Source: Bradyrhizobium yuanmingense (lineage in GTDB: Bacteria; Pseudomonadota; Alphaproteobacteria; Rhizobiales; Xanthobacteraceae). Taken from it: DNA of 64,000 nt. A program made the translations under genes and the position numbers. The DNA lies in contig NZ_JARFML010000011.1 of the NCBI RefSeq assembly GCF_029167105.1, forward strand, positions 124,001-188,000, written 5' to 3'. The notes beneath the pieces were generated by a model that was given only the letters and a program-made list of their open reading frames with translations, ran no database searches and had not been told where the DNA came from. Of this stretch, positions 16,476-24,949 are shown piece after piece. How positions within the stretch are numbered: the first letter of the stretch is position 1; each line of letters begins with the position of its first letter.

Positions 16476-18665
16476 ATGCAGGTCACGCGCGATTTCTCTC
16501 ACTACGTCCGCGATGCGGGCGAGGGCCTCCGGCACATCGATCTCGCCGTCGAGGGCGTTCACTGCGCCGGCTGCATGGCCAAGATCGAGCGCGGGCTCTC
16601 GGCCATCCCCGACGTCACCCTGGCCCGCGTCAACCTCACCGACCGACGCGTTGCGCTGGAATGGAAGGCGGGCACGCTCGACCCCGGCCGCTTCATCGAT
16701 CGGCTCGAGGAGCTCGGCTACAAGGCCTATCCGTTCGAGACCGAGAGTGCGGAGGTCGCTGAGGTCGCCGAATCCCGCTTCCTGCTGCGCTGCCTCGGCG
16801 TTGCGGCCTTCGCCACCATGAACGTGATGATGCTGTCGATCCCGGTGTGGTCGGGCAACGTCTCGGACATGCTGCCCGAGCAGCGCGATTTCTTCCACTG
16901 GCTGTCGGCGCTGATCGCGCTGCCGGCGGCAGCCTATGCCGGCCAGCCGTTCTTCCGCTCGGCCTGGCGCGCGCTGTCGGCCAAGACCACCAACATGGAC
17001 GTGCCGATCTCGATCGGCGTGATCCTGGCGCTCGGCATGTCCGTGGTCGAGACCATCCACCACGCCGAGCATGCCTATTTCGACGCCGCGATCATGCTGC
17101 TGACCTTCCTCTTGGTCGGCCGCTTCCTCGACCAGAACATGCGGCGGCGGACCCGCGCGGTCGCCGGCAATCTCGCCGCGCTGAAGGCGGAGACGGCGGC
17201 GAAGTTCATCGGGCCCGACGAGATCTCGCAGGTGCCGGTTGCGGCGATCAATCCGGGCGACATCGTGCTGCTCAGGCCCGGCGAGCGCTGCGCGGTCGAC
17301 GGCACCGTGATCGAAGGGCGTTCCGAGATTGACCAGAGCCTGATCACCGGCGAGACGCTCTATGTCACGGCCGAGCAGGGCACGCCGGTCTATGCGGGAT
17401 CGATGAACATCTCCGGCAGCTTGCGGGTGCGGGTCTCGGCCGCCTCCGAGGCGACGCTGCTCGCAGAGATCACGCGGCTGCTCGACAACGCGCTCCAGGC
17501 GCGCTCGCGCTACATGCGCCTTGCCGACCGGGCCTCGCGGCTCTATGCGCCGGTGGTGCATGCGACTGCGCTCCTGACCATTCTCGGATGGGTCCTCGCC
17601 GGTGCGAGCTGGCACGATGCGATCGTGACCGGCGTCGCCGTGCTGATCATCACCTGTCCCTGCGCGCTCGGGCTCGCAATCCCCACGGTGCAGACGGTGG
17701 CCTCGGGCGCGATGTTCAAGGCCGGTGTGCTGCTCAATGCGGGCGATGCGATCGAGCGGCTGGCCGAAGCCGACCATGTCATCTTTGACAAGACCGGTAC
17801 GCTGACGCTGCCCGAGCTCGAAGTCATGAATGCCGCCGCCATCCCCGCCGACATCTTCGAGCTCGCCGGCCGGCTCGCACTGTCGAGCCATCACCCGGTC
17901 GCGGCTGCGGTTGCGCAGGCTGCCGGTGCGAAGTCTCCGATCCTCAGTGCGGTGGAGGAGGCCGGGCAGGGTGTCCGCGCGACCATCGACGGCATCGAGC
18001 TTCGGCTCGGCCGTCCCTCCTTCTGCGGTGCCGAGACGCTGGTCGGCAGCGCCGCGCTCGATCCCGAGGCCTCCATCGTGGCTTTCAGCAAGGGCAGCGA
18101 CAAGTTCATCCTCTCGGTTCGCCAGGGCCTGCGGCCCGATGCCAAGGCGGTGATCGCGGCGCTGAAGGCGCGCAACATCGGCATCGAGATCCTATCAGGC
18201 GATCGCGAGCCGGCGGTGAAGGCCGCAGCGCATGCGCTCGACATCCCCGAGTGGCGCGCCGGCGTCACCCCGGCCGACAAGATCGTGCGGATCGAGGAGC
18301 TGAAACGGCGCGGCGCGAAGGTGCTGATGGTCGGCGACGGCATGAACGATGCGCCCTCGCTCGCAGCGGCTCACGTCTCGATGTCGCCGATCTCGGCGGC
18401 GCATCTCAGCCAGGCCACCGCCGATCTCGTCTTCCTCGGCCGGCCGCTGGCTCCGGTCGTCGCCGCCATCGATGCGTCGCGCAAGGCGCTGCATTTGATG
18501 CGGCAGAACCTCTGGCTTGCGATCGGCTACAACGTGCTCGCGGTGCCGGTTGCGATCAGCGGCGTCGTGACGCCCCTGATCGCCGCTGCCGCCATGAGCG
18601 GATCGTCGATCCTGGTGATGCTGAACTCGCTGCGCGCGCGCGGCGCCTCGCGGGAGATCGTGTGA
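16476..18665 (+). CDS. fixI: FixI, copper-exporting P-type ATPase for cbb3 oxidase
   Basis: A 729-residue P1B-type ATPase. An N-terminal HMA domain binds copper through Cys30 and Cys33 (HCAGC). The membrane part includes the transport motif CPC at 394-396. The phosphorylated Asp438 lies in DKTGTLTL, and the hinge is GDGMNDAP. CcoI supplies Cu to the binuclear centre of cbb3 oxidase, not bulk copper resistance. The start is the ATG at 16476; the open frame upstream only overlaps fixH. Its stop overlaps the fixS ATG by one base. Confidence 0.96.
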   Translation: MQVTRDFSHYVRDAGEGLRHIDLAVEGVHCAGCMAKIERGLSAIPDVTLARVNLTDRRVALEWKAGTLDPGRFIDRLEELGYKAYPFETESAEVAEVAESRFLLRCLGVAAFATMNVMMLSIPVWSGNVSDMLPEQRDFFHWLSALIALPAAAYAGQPFFRSAWRALSAKTTNMDVPISIGVILALGMSVVETIHHAEHAYFDAAIMLLTFLLVGRFLDQNMRRRTRAVAGNLAALKAETAAKFIGPDEISQVPVAAINPGDIVLLRPGERCAVDGTVIEGRSEIDQSLITGETLYVTAEQGTPVYAGSMNISGSLRVRVSAASEATLLAEITRLLDNALQARSRYMRLADRASRLYAPVVHATALLTILGWVLAGASWHDAIVTGVAVLIITCPCALGLAIPTVQTVASGAMFKAGVLLNAGDAIERLAEADHVIFDKTGTLTLPELEVMNAAAIPADIFELAGRLALSSHHPVAAAVAQAAGAKSPILSAVEEAGQGVRATIDGIELRLGRPSFCGAETLVGSAALDPEASIVAFSKGSDKFILSVRQGLRPDAKAVIAALKARNIGIEILSGDREPAVKAAAHALDIPEWRAGVTPADKIVRIEELKRRGAKVLMVGDGMNDAPSLAAAHVSMSPISAAHLSQATADLVFLGRPLAPVVAAIDASRKALHLMRQNLWLAIGYNVLAVPVAISGVVTPLIAAAAMSGSSILVMLNSLRARGASREIV

Positions 18666-18832
18666 TGGAGATCCTGGTCATTCTGGTCCCGCTGGCCTTG
18701 ATGCTCGGAGGTGCCGGCCTCGTCGCTTTCCTGTGGTCGCTCAGAAGCGGCCAGTACGACGATCTCGACGGTGCCGCCTGGCGCGCCATCGCCGACGATG
18801 AGCCGCCGCAGGAAGCACCCGCCAAGCGCTAG
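18665..18832 (+). CDS. fixS: FixS, cbb3 oxidase maturation protein
   Basis: A 55-residue protein with one N-terminal membrane helix (MEILVILVPLALMLGGAG...) and the FLWSLRSGQYDDLDG stretch that is the hallmark of CcoS/FixS, followed by a polar tail. It begins in a TGATG overlap with fixI and ends the fixGHIS operon. Its TAG stop shares a CTAG palindrome with the stop codon of the convergent MFS gene. Confidence 0.95.
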   Translation: MEILVILVPLALMLGGAGLVAFLWSLRSGQYDDLDGAAWRAIADDEPPQEAPAKR

Positions 18833-20028
18833 CGTTTCAGGGCGAAGGTGAGCAGGGCTGCGGCCGCGAGCGCCGCGCCCACGCCGAATATGCACGCCTG
18901 CCAGCCGAAAGCGTCGAACAGGCGCCCGAGCACGGCCGTACCGACCAGCCCGCCGCAGAAGTAACACGCAAGATAGATCCCGCTGGCGATGCCGCGGTTG
19001 TCGGCTGCGGCCTGCCCGACGAAACCCGTCGCGGCCGCCTGCGCGAAGAATGTGCCGACCCCGACCAGGACCATGCCGGCGAGCACTTCGCGGAGACGCG
19101 GCGCCAGCATCAAGGGCAGGCCGAGCCCGGCGACAGTGAGCGCACCCCAGATCGTGGGCCGCGTTCCCAGCCGTGCGGCCACCTTGCCGGCGAGAAGCGT
19201 CGTGACGACGGAGGGCAGGAAGACGAAATAGACGAGGCCGAGATCCATCATGCCGAGCGACAGCGGCGGCCGCACCAGCACGAAATTGACGTAGGTGAAG
19301 GTGCCGATGAAGGCGAACAGGATGCAGAAGCCGATGCCGAAGGCGGCACGCAGCTGCGGATTGCGCCAATGCGCGAGGGTGGCGGCAAGCGGCGAAGCCG
19401 CCGGCATCATCGCATGCATCGGCCGCACCCGGTCGACGGTGAAATAGACCAGCGCCGCCCCGGCGAGGTTGAGCGCCGCGAAGAAATAGAAGTTCCAGGC
19501 GAGGCCGAGGCCATCGGCCAATGCGGCCGAGATCAGCCGGCCGACGAGATTGCTCGCGACATTGCCGGTGATGTAGGCGGCAAACGCGCCGCCGGCGTCC
19601 ATGGCGCTGCATTGCTCGCCGAGATAGGCGAGGGTGAGCGCGAAGGCGGACGCCATGCACAGGCCCTGCGCGACCCGCAAGGCGGTGAAGACGGCAAGAT
19701 TGGGCGCGACAGCAAGCAGGCTGGTGGGGACCGCAAGCAGGGCCAGGCTGAGCAGGATGCCGGTTCGCCGGTCGATACGCGGGCTGAAGAAGCCGACCAC
19801 GAGGCTGGCTGCGGCCATGCCGAAGGTGCTGGCGTTGACGGCAAAACCCATTGCCGCGGGTGTGACGCCGTAGTGCCGTGTCAGCGAGGGCAGGATCGCC
19901 TGCGTCGCGAAGAGATCGACGACCGTCAGGAATGCGGTGAGGCCGATCACGAGCGAGCGAAACGCGAGACCGGGGGAATGCGCATACTCTGTCATCGCGG
20001 TCGGCTTGATCCCGGAAAGATCGGCCAT
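18829..20028 (-). CDS. MFS transporter
   Basis: A 399-residue transporter with about 12 helices, starting LAFRSLVIGLTAFLTVVDLFATQAILPSL. GFFSPRIDRRTG is the loop 2-3 signature of the major facilitator superfamily. It resembles the drug-efflux/unknown-substrate branch seen next to small cupin genes. The ATG at 20028 is chosen because upstream residues are not membrane-like. It follows the cupin gene by 91 bases on the same strand. There is no sign of FixK control. Confidence 0.85.
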   Translation of the reverse strand: MADLSGIKPTAMTEYAHSPGLAFRSLVIGLTAFLTVVDLFATQAILPSLTRHYGVTPAAMGFAVNASTFGMAAASLVVGFFSPRIDRRTGILLSLALLAVPTSLLAVAPNLAVFTALRVAQGLCMASAFALTLAYLGEQCSAMDAGGAFAAYITGNVASNLVGRLISAALADGLGLAWNFYFFAALNLAGAALVYFTVDRVRPMHAMMPAASPLAATLAHWRNPQLRAAFGIGFCILFAFIGTFTYVNFVLVRPPLSLGMMDLGLVYFVFLPSVVTTLLAGKVAARLGTRPTIWGALTVAGLGLPLMLAPRLREVLAGMVLVGVGTFFAQAAATGFVGQAAADNRGIASGIYLACYFCGGLVGTAVLGRLFDAFGWQACIFGVGAALAAAALLTFALKR

Positions 20029-20119
20029 GGCATGATGATCCTGTGAAGGGTGCGGCGCCCGGCATGGGGTCCCGGGCGCCGCATTTCGTAACGAACGCGC
20101 TGGGGCTGGAGCGCGCGCG

Positions 20120-20599
20120 TTACATATGCTTATCGTTGGGATCCTTGCGGACGTCGCCGACATAGAGAATGACGGTCTCCTTGCCGAGGTTCTTCCACCA
20201 GTGCGAAGTGCCGTGGACTTCGGGGCGGATGTCGCCGGCCTTGTGCACGATCGGGTCGACGCAGTTGGAGGCGTATTCGACGATCTCGCCCTGCTGCACC
20301 AAGATCAGGGCCGGACGGTCGTCATGGCTGTGCCAGGGCACGATGCCGCCGGGCGCGATGGTCAGCTTGCGGAAGCGCAGCTCGCGGCCCTCGATACGGG
20401 CGGGCTGCTTGCCGAGATCGATCGCGCCGAGCGTCACGTCGGTGACGCCGACGGGCTTGTAGTCGACCATCGGCTGCGCATTCGGCTTGGTCTTGCCGGC
20501 CGGACATTCGCCGGCGAAGACCGGCGTCGCAAATGTCAGCGCGCCGAGAACGGCAACGCCTGTCCAAACCACGCGCGACATTGTGAGATGGCTAGACAT
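20120..20599 (-). CDS. Exported cupin-fold protein
   Basis: A 159-residue protein with a Sec signal peptide (about residues 1-29, ending TPVFAGE), two cysteines in the mature part and a single cupin barrel. The cupin metal motif is readable as PWHSHDDRPALILVQQGEI with a later HGTSHWWKNLGKE. It is probably a periplasmic metal-binding or small-molecule-binding protein. It leads the MFS gene in a likely two-gene unit and diverges from the peroxiredoxin gene. Confidence 0.8.
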   Translation of the reverse strand: MSSHLTMSRVVWTGVAVLGALTFATPVFAGECPAGKTKPNAQPMVDYKPVGVTDVTLGAIDLGKQPARIEGRELRFRKLTIAPGGIVPWHSHDDRPALILVQQGEIVEYASNCVDPIVHKAGDIRPEVHGTSHWWKNLGKETVILYVGDVRKDPNDKHM

Positions 20600-20694
20600 G
20601 GAAAGTCTCCTCTGTTGGCCGCGAGCCCTGATGGCCGCGGGCTATGGCAGGAGCTTCGTCGAGACCCTCTCCATCTTGAAATGCCGGCTTGCTT

Positions 20695-20740
20695 TCGATG
20701 CGATAGCCCCGCGCTATGCCGATAGGCGGCAGCTATCGAA
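20695..20740. promoter_or_regulatory. Nested inverted repeats in a divergent promoter region
   Basis: In the 273-base gap between the cupin and peroxiredoxin genes, CGATAGC at 20701 and GCTATCG at 20732 flank two smaller inverted repeats: ATAGC-CCCGC-GCTAT, and GATAG with CTATC. The density of matched half-sites suggests an operator for a divergent regulator. No protein is implied by sequence alone, and the rest of the gap shows nothing clear. Confidence 0.35.
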
Positions 20741-20872
20741 CCGATTGGGCATCGGCATTTCCGCTTTCGCAGCATCCGGCGTCCGATGCCAGCACGCCCG
20801 ATTGCGGTCGCCCCTTGCGGGCGGGCGAACCGGGAAACTAATATTCGCCCCCAAGGAAGCCGGAGCAGGAAG

Positions 20873-21589
20873 ATGACGTCTCTCTCGCCAGCCGATGCCG
20901 AACAGCTCAGGCTCGCGTTCCAGCGCTGCCGCGACATGGACAGCACGCTGAACGAACAGCTCCGCGCCTATGCCGATGCCAGCCGCGAGGTCTTTCCGGC
21001 CTATGGCAAGGCGGTCGATCGCCTGGTCGCGCGATTGAGCGACAACGGCGGCGGCGAGACCGCCCCGCGGCCGGGCGATCCGATGCCGCCGTTCATGCTG
21101 CCCGACGAGGGTGGGCGTCTCGTGTCGCTGCCCTCGCTGCTGGAGGGCGGCCCCGTCGCGGTGATGTTCTTCCGCGGCCATTGGTGTCCCTATTGCCGGC
21201 TCAATGTCCGCGCCGTGGTCCAGGCGCTGGACCGCATCAAGGCGATGGGGGCGCAGGTCGTCGCGATCGTGCCGGAGACGCAGGAATATACCGGGCAGCT
21301 CAAGGCCGAATCCGGCGCGCCGTTTCCGATCCTGACGGATCTCGACAACGGCTATGCGCTGTCGCTCAACCTCGCGATCTGGCTGGGTGCCGAGATCCAG
21401 CAATTGCTGTCCTATCAGGACATGGCGAAATTCCACGGCAATGACGGCTGGATGCTGCCGATCCCGGCCGTGTTCGTGGTCGGACGCGACGGCATCGTGA
21501 AAGCCCGCTTCGTCGATCCGGATTTCCGCAAGCGCATGGAGATCGACGATCTGATCGAAGCGCTGGAGCGCGCCAGCCGGGAGAATTGA
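20873..21589 (+). CDS. AhpC/TSA-family peroxiredoxin-like protein
   Basis: A 238-residue protein. An N-terminal helical region (about residues 1-60) precedes a thioredoxin-fold peroxiredoxin domain with GHWCPYCRLNVRAV around residue 105, giving a CxxC site rather than the single peroxidatic cysteine of classic 2-Cys enzymes. It is therefore an alkyl hydroperoxide reductase/thiol-antioxidant relative with unproven substrate. The ATG at 20873 follows CAGGAAG. It is divergent from the cupin gene. Confidence 0.85.
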   Translation: MTSLSPADAEQLRLAFQRCRDMDSTLNEQLRAYADASREVFPAYGKAVDRLVARLSDNGGGETAPRPGDPMPPFMLPDEGGRLVSLPSLLEGGPVAVMFFRGHWCPYCRLNVRAVVQALDRIKAMGAQVVAIVPETQEYTGQLKAESGAPFPILTDLDNGYALSLNLAIWLGAEIQQLLSYQDMAKFHGNDGWMLPIPAVFVVGRDGIVKARFVDPDFRKRMEIDDLIEALERASREN

Positions 21590-21603
21590 GGCGCGCTTTC
21601 TTC

Positions 21604-21754
21604 CCTTCTCCCCTTCTTGTGGGAGAAGGTGGCGCGAAGCGCCGGATGAGGGGGTGTCTATCCGCGTGCACTGATGCTCGCGGAGACATACCCCTCACCC
21701 AAGCGAGTCCGGGTCTGCCGGCGTCGCTGCCCTCTCCCACAAGGGGCGAGGGCA
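21604..21754. repeat. Palindromic intergenic repeat element
   Basis: The gap after the peroxiredoxin gene holds a mosaic of stems: CCTTCTCCC with GGGAGAAGG (21604-21629), GGCGC-GAA-GCGCC (21631-21643), and TGCCCTC with GAGGGCA (21728-21754). The ends resemble each other in inverted orientation. CCCTCTCCC...GGGAGAGGG elements of this sort are, from memory, dispersed repeats of Bradyrhizobium genomes. Confidence 0.65.
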
Positions 21755-21794
21755 CAGCAATGCGCATCTCACCAGGGAGAAAGCGCTAGCTCTG

Positions 21795-22682
21795 CTACCC
21801 CGCGATCTCGCGCCAGTCGGCGCCGCGCAGCATGCGCATCACGGCGTTGCCCACCGCGGTGCGTTGCCGGCCGGCGACCCCATAGAGATTGACGGTGCGG
21901 CGGGCGTCCAGCCCCGTGACCGCGGCGCGGGTCAGCCGCTCCGGCACTGGCGAGGTGTGCGGCACCATGGCGATGCCCATCTCGGCCTCGACCAGCTCGA
22001 TCAAGTCGCGCTCGTTCGAGACCTCATGACCCTGTTCGATGTCGATGCCGTGCTCGCGCAGGCTCGCGGAGATGCGACGCGCGTGCTCGCAGAAAGTTCG
22101 GCTCAGCAGCAGCTCCGATCGCAGATCGTCCAGTTCGACCGAGCTGCGGCCGGCCAGCCGGTGCCCGTCGCCGACGACGAGCTCGAAGCTCTCGGTGAAC
22201 AGCGGCCAGACATCCAGCCGGTCCCAGGCCTCGTCGATCTCGGCCGCAATGCCGAGCTCGGCTTCGCCCTTCTTCAGGAAGTCACCGACCTCCCGGGCCG
22301 AGCCGCGCAGGAAGCGGAATTCGAGCCGGTTGAACTGCCGCCTGATCTCGTTGAGATGCGGAATCAGTAAAGCGAGGTCGATCGAATGCGTCAGCGCAAT
22401 GCGGAGCGCGCCGATCTCTCCGCTCCTGAACGAGGAGGCGAGCGAGCGCGCGCCGATGGCCGCGTCATAGCACTGCTTCAGCAGCGGATGCATGCGCTGG
22501 CCGAGCTCGGTCAATTGCGCGGCGGGCCGCTCGCGGCGGAACAGGTCGCCGCCAAGCTCGGCCTCGAGCTGCTTGATCGCGCGCGTCAGCGAGGGCTGCG
22601 TCACGTTGCATTCCTCGGCCGCGCGCGTGAAGTTCAAGAGCTGCGCCACCGCGAGGAAATAGCGGACCTGGTGCATTTCCAT
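21795..22682 (-). CDS. LysR-family transcriptional regulator
   Basis: A 295-residue regulator. The N-terminal winged helix-turn-helix reads MEMHQVRYFLAVAQLLNFTRAAEECNVTQ in sequence with SLTRAIKQLEAELGG. A substrate-binding domain follows from about residue 90. The start at 22682 follows GGGAG seven bases upstream. It is divergent from the 3-hydroxybutyrate dehydrogenase gene across a 180-base gap, the usual arrangement for a LysR regulator and its target, so it probably controls that gene. The inducer is unknown. Confidence 0.92.
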   Translation of the reverse strand: MEMHQVRYFLAVAQLLNFTRAAEECNVTQPSLTRAIKQLEAELGGDLFRRERPAAQLTELGQRMHPLLKQCYDAAIGARSLASSFRSGEIGALRIALTHSIDLALLIPHLNEIRRQFNRLEFRFLRGSAREVGDFLKKGEAELGIAAEIDEAWDRLDVWPLFTESFELVVGDGHRLAGRSSVELDDLRSELLLSRTFCEHARRISASLREHGIDIEQGHEVSNERDLIELVEAEMGIAMVPHTSPVPERLTRAAVTGLDARRTVNLYGVAGRQRTAVGNAVMRMLRGADWREIAG

Positions 22683-22862
22683 GGATCGGCTCCCAGCAGA
22701 AATCGACCGGAAATCTAGCCGATCAGGGCGGGAAATGACATCCCGCCTGCGATAGCGCGAACGTATCGACTCGGAAGCCAACCGGCATTTCCGCAAATCC
22801 CGGAGATCCCGCACATTTCGCTCCAGCCTGGCGCGGTGTCGCGCCGAGAAGAGGTCTGGATC

Positions 22863-23687
22863 ATGAATATTCCCATCAAGACGCAGACGTCCGCTTCGTC
22901 ACGCGTGCTGGCCGGCAAGGTGGCGCTTGTCACCGGGTCGACCAGCGGCATCGGTCTCGGTATCGCACAGGCCCTCGCCGCCTCGGGCGCCGACATCGTG
23001 CTCAATGGCCTTGGTGTCGCCAGCGAGATCGGCCGGACGCGCGAGCAGATCGCCGCCGAGTTCGGCGTCAAGGCCAGCTATTCGCCGGCGGACATGACGA
23101 GGCCGAAATCGATCGCCGAGATGATCGCGGCGACGGTGGCCCAATCCGGCCGGCTGGACATCCTGGTCAACAACGCCGGCATCCAGCATGTCGCGTCGCT
23201 CGACCAGTTTCCGGTCGAGAAATGGGACCAGATCCTCGCGATCAACCTGTCCTCGGCCTTCCACACCACGCGGCTCGCGTTGCCGGCAATGCGGCAGAAC
23301 GGTTTTGGCCGGATCATCAACATTGCGTCGACGCACGGCCTGGTCGGTTCGCCGTTCAAGGCAGCCTATGTCACCGCCAAGCATGGCATCGTCGGCCTCA
23401 CCAAGGTGACGGCGCTGGAGACGGCGGAGCAGGGCATCACCTGCAACGCGATCTGCCCTGGTTATGTCCATACGCCGCTGGTCGAGGCGCAGATCGACGG
23501 CCAGGCCAAGGCCCATGGCATTTCCCGCGATCAGGTGATCCGCGACGTGCTGCTGGCGCAACAGCCGAACAAGCGTTTTGTTACGGTCGAGGAGCTCGGC
23601 GCACTTGCGGTGTTCCTGTCGACGGACGCGGCGGCCTCGATCACCGGCGTTGCGCTGCCGGTCGACGGCGGTTGGACCGCGCATTGA
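22863..23687 (+). CDS. bdhA: 3-hydroxybutyrate dehydrogenase (short-chain dehydrogenase)
   Basis: A 274-residue Rossmann enzyme with the cofactor motif TGSTSGIGLGIA, NNAG, and the catalytic Ser...Tyr-x-x-x-Lys (STHGLVGSPFKAAYVTAKHG). The CPGYVHTPLVEAQI stretch and the overall pattern match D-3-hydroxybutyrate dehydrogenases, which oxidise 3-hydroxybutyrate to acetoacetate with NAD in PHB turnover. It starts at the ATG at 22863 after an AGAGG site. A patatin-like hydrolase follows after 58 bases. The substrate call is by family resemblance. Confidence 0.82.
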   Translation: MNIPIKTQTSASSRVLAGKVALVTGSTSGIGLGIAQALAASGADIVLNGLGVASEIGRTREQIAAEFGVKASYSPADMTRPKSIAEMIAATVAQSGRLDILVNNAGIQHVASLDQFPVEKWDQILAINLSSAFHTTRLALPAMRQNGFGRIINIASTHGLVGSPFKAAYVTAKHGIVGLTKVTALETAEQGITCNAICPGYVHTPLVEAQIDGQAKAHGISRDQVIRDVLLAQQPNKRFVTVEELGALAVFLSTDAAASITGVALPVDGGWTAH

Positions 23688-23745
23688 CATGGGCCGGCGC
23701 AGCAAGTCGAATACTCGAACGGTGCAGGCTCACCAGGAGCGAGAC

Positions 23746-24891
23746 ATGGGCACGCAGGACAATTCTCAGCATAAGCAGCACGACCTGCCGGGTCAGGTCG
23801 TGCTCGTGCTTCAGGGCGGCGGCGCGCTCGGCTCATACCAGGCCGGGGTCTACCAGGCCTTGCACGAAGCCGGCATCGAGCCGGACTGGATCATCGGCAC
23901 CTCGATCGGTGCGATCAATGCGAGCCTCATCGCTGGCAACGCGCCCGAGCGCCGCCTCGCGCGCTTGCGGGAGTTCTGGAAGCGGATGGAGCAGCAGCCG
24001 GTCTGGACCTGGCGCACCGCGTTTCCCGGCTTCAACGAGAAGCTGGCCTATTGGTCGACGGTGACCCACGGCATTGCCGGTTTCTTCCGGCCCAATCCGC
24101 TGGCTCATGCCGGCGATTCCTATCCGCTGGGCGCCGATTACGCCGGCTATTATTCGACCGCGCCGCTGGAGAAGACGCTGAGCGAGCTCGTCGATTTCGA
24201 TCTCGCCAACCGCTGCGCGCCGCGTCTGACGGTCGGTGCGGCTCATGTCGGCACCAGCGAAATGCGCTATTTCGACAGCCGCGACGGCGAGCTGACGGTG
24301 AAGCACGTGATGGCCTCGGGCGCGCTGCCGCCGGCTTTCCCCGCCGTGCGCATCGACGGCGAGCTCTATTGGGACGGCGGCATCCTGTCGAATACGCCGA
24401 CCGAAGCCGTGTTCGACGACAATCCACGCAGGAACTCGCTGATCTTCTCCGTGCATCTGTGGAATCCGGTCGGGCCGGAGCCGACCACGATGGCGGAGGT
24501 GCTGAACCGGCACAAGGACGTGCAATATTCCAGCCGCATCGCCAGTCAGATCGTGCGACAGCAGCAGGCCCATCGTCTGCGCCATGTCATCAATCAGCTC
24601 GCGGCGCGGCTGCCCGAGAGCGAGCGCAACGATCCCGCGGTGAGGGAGCTGACGAGCTACGGCTGTCCAACCCGCATGCATGTGGTGCGGCTGCTGGCGC
24701 CGCAGCTCGAGCACGAGACCCACACCAAGGATATCGACTTCAGTCCGTCCGGGATCACGCGGCGCTGGCACGCCGGCTATGCGCACACGAAATCGGTGCT
24801 GGCGCGCAAGCCCTGGATCGGCGAATTCGATCCGCTCGCCGGCGTCGTGCTGCACGAGCATATGGACGAGATGCCGATGGCGGCGGAGTGA
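23746..24891 (+). CDS. Patatin-like phospholipase family protein
   Basis: A 381-residue protein with the patatin catalytic features: oxyanion loop GGGALGSYQAG, nucleophile in GTSIGAIN, and the dyad Asp in WDGGILSNTP. A DUF3734-type C-terminal extension of about 150 residues follows. No signal peptide is seen. Its place behind bdhA is a familiar pairing in proteobacteria. A role in lipid or polyester-associated metabolism is plausible but unproven. The ATG at 23746 follows CAGGAGCGAG. Confidence 0.85.
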   Translation: MGTQDNSQHKQHDLPGQVVLVLQGGGALGSYQAGVYQALHEAGIEPDWIIGTSIGAINASLIAGNAPERRLARLREFWKRMEQQPVWTWRTAFPGFNEKLAYWSTVTHGIAGFFRPNPLAHAGDSYPLGADYAGYYSTAPLEKTLSELVDFDLANRCAPRLTVGAAHVGTSEMRYFDSRDGELTVKHVMASGALPPAFPAVRIDGELYWDGGILSNTPTEAVFDDNPRRNSLIFSVHLWNPVGPEPTTMAEVLNRHKDVQYSSRIASQIVRQQQAHRLRHVINQLAARLPESERNDPAVRELTSYGCPTRMHVVRLLAPQLEHETHTKDIDFSPSGITRRWHAGYAHTKSVLARKPWIGEFDPLAGVVLHEHMDEMPMAAE

Positions 24892-24949
24892 GGGCTCTGT
24901 CCGTCGTAGCCTCGCACGACGACGATTTTGCAGGCGCGCGGTCCGGAGT

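Noticed and set aside
21604..21754. The palindrome after the peroxiredoxin gene as a CRISPR or small mobile element
   Set aside because: No regular repeat-spacer pattern, no transposase and no target duplication; it fits an intergenic palindromic repeat.
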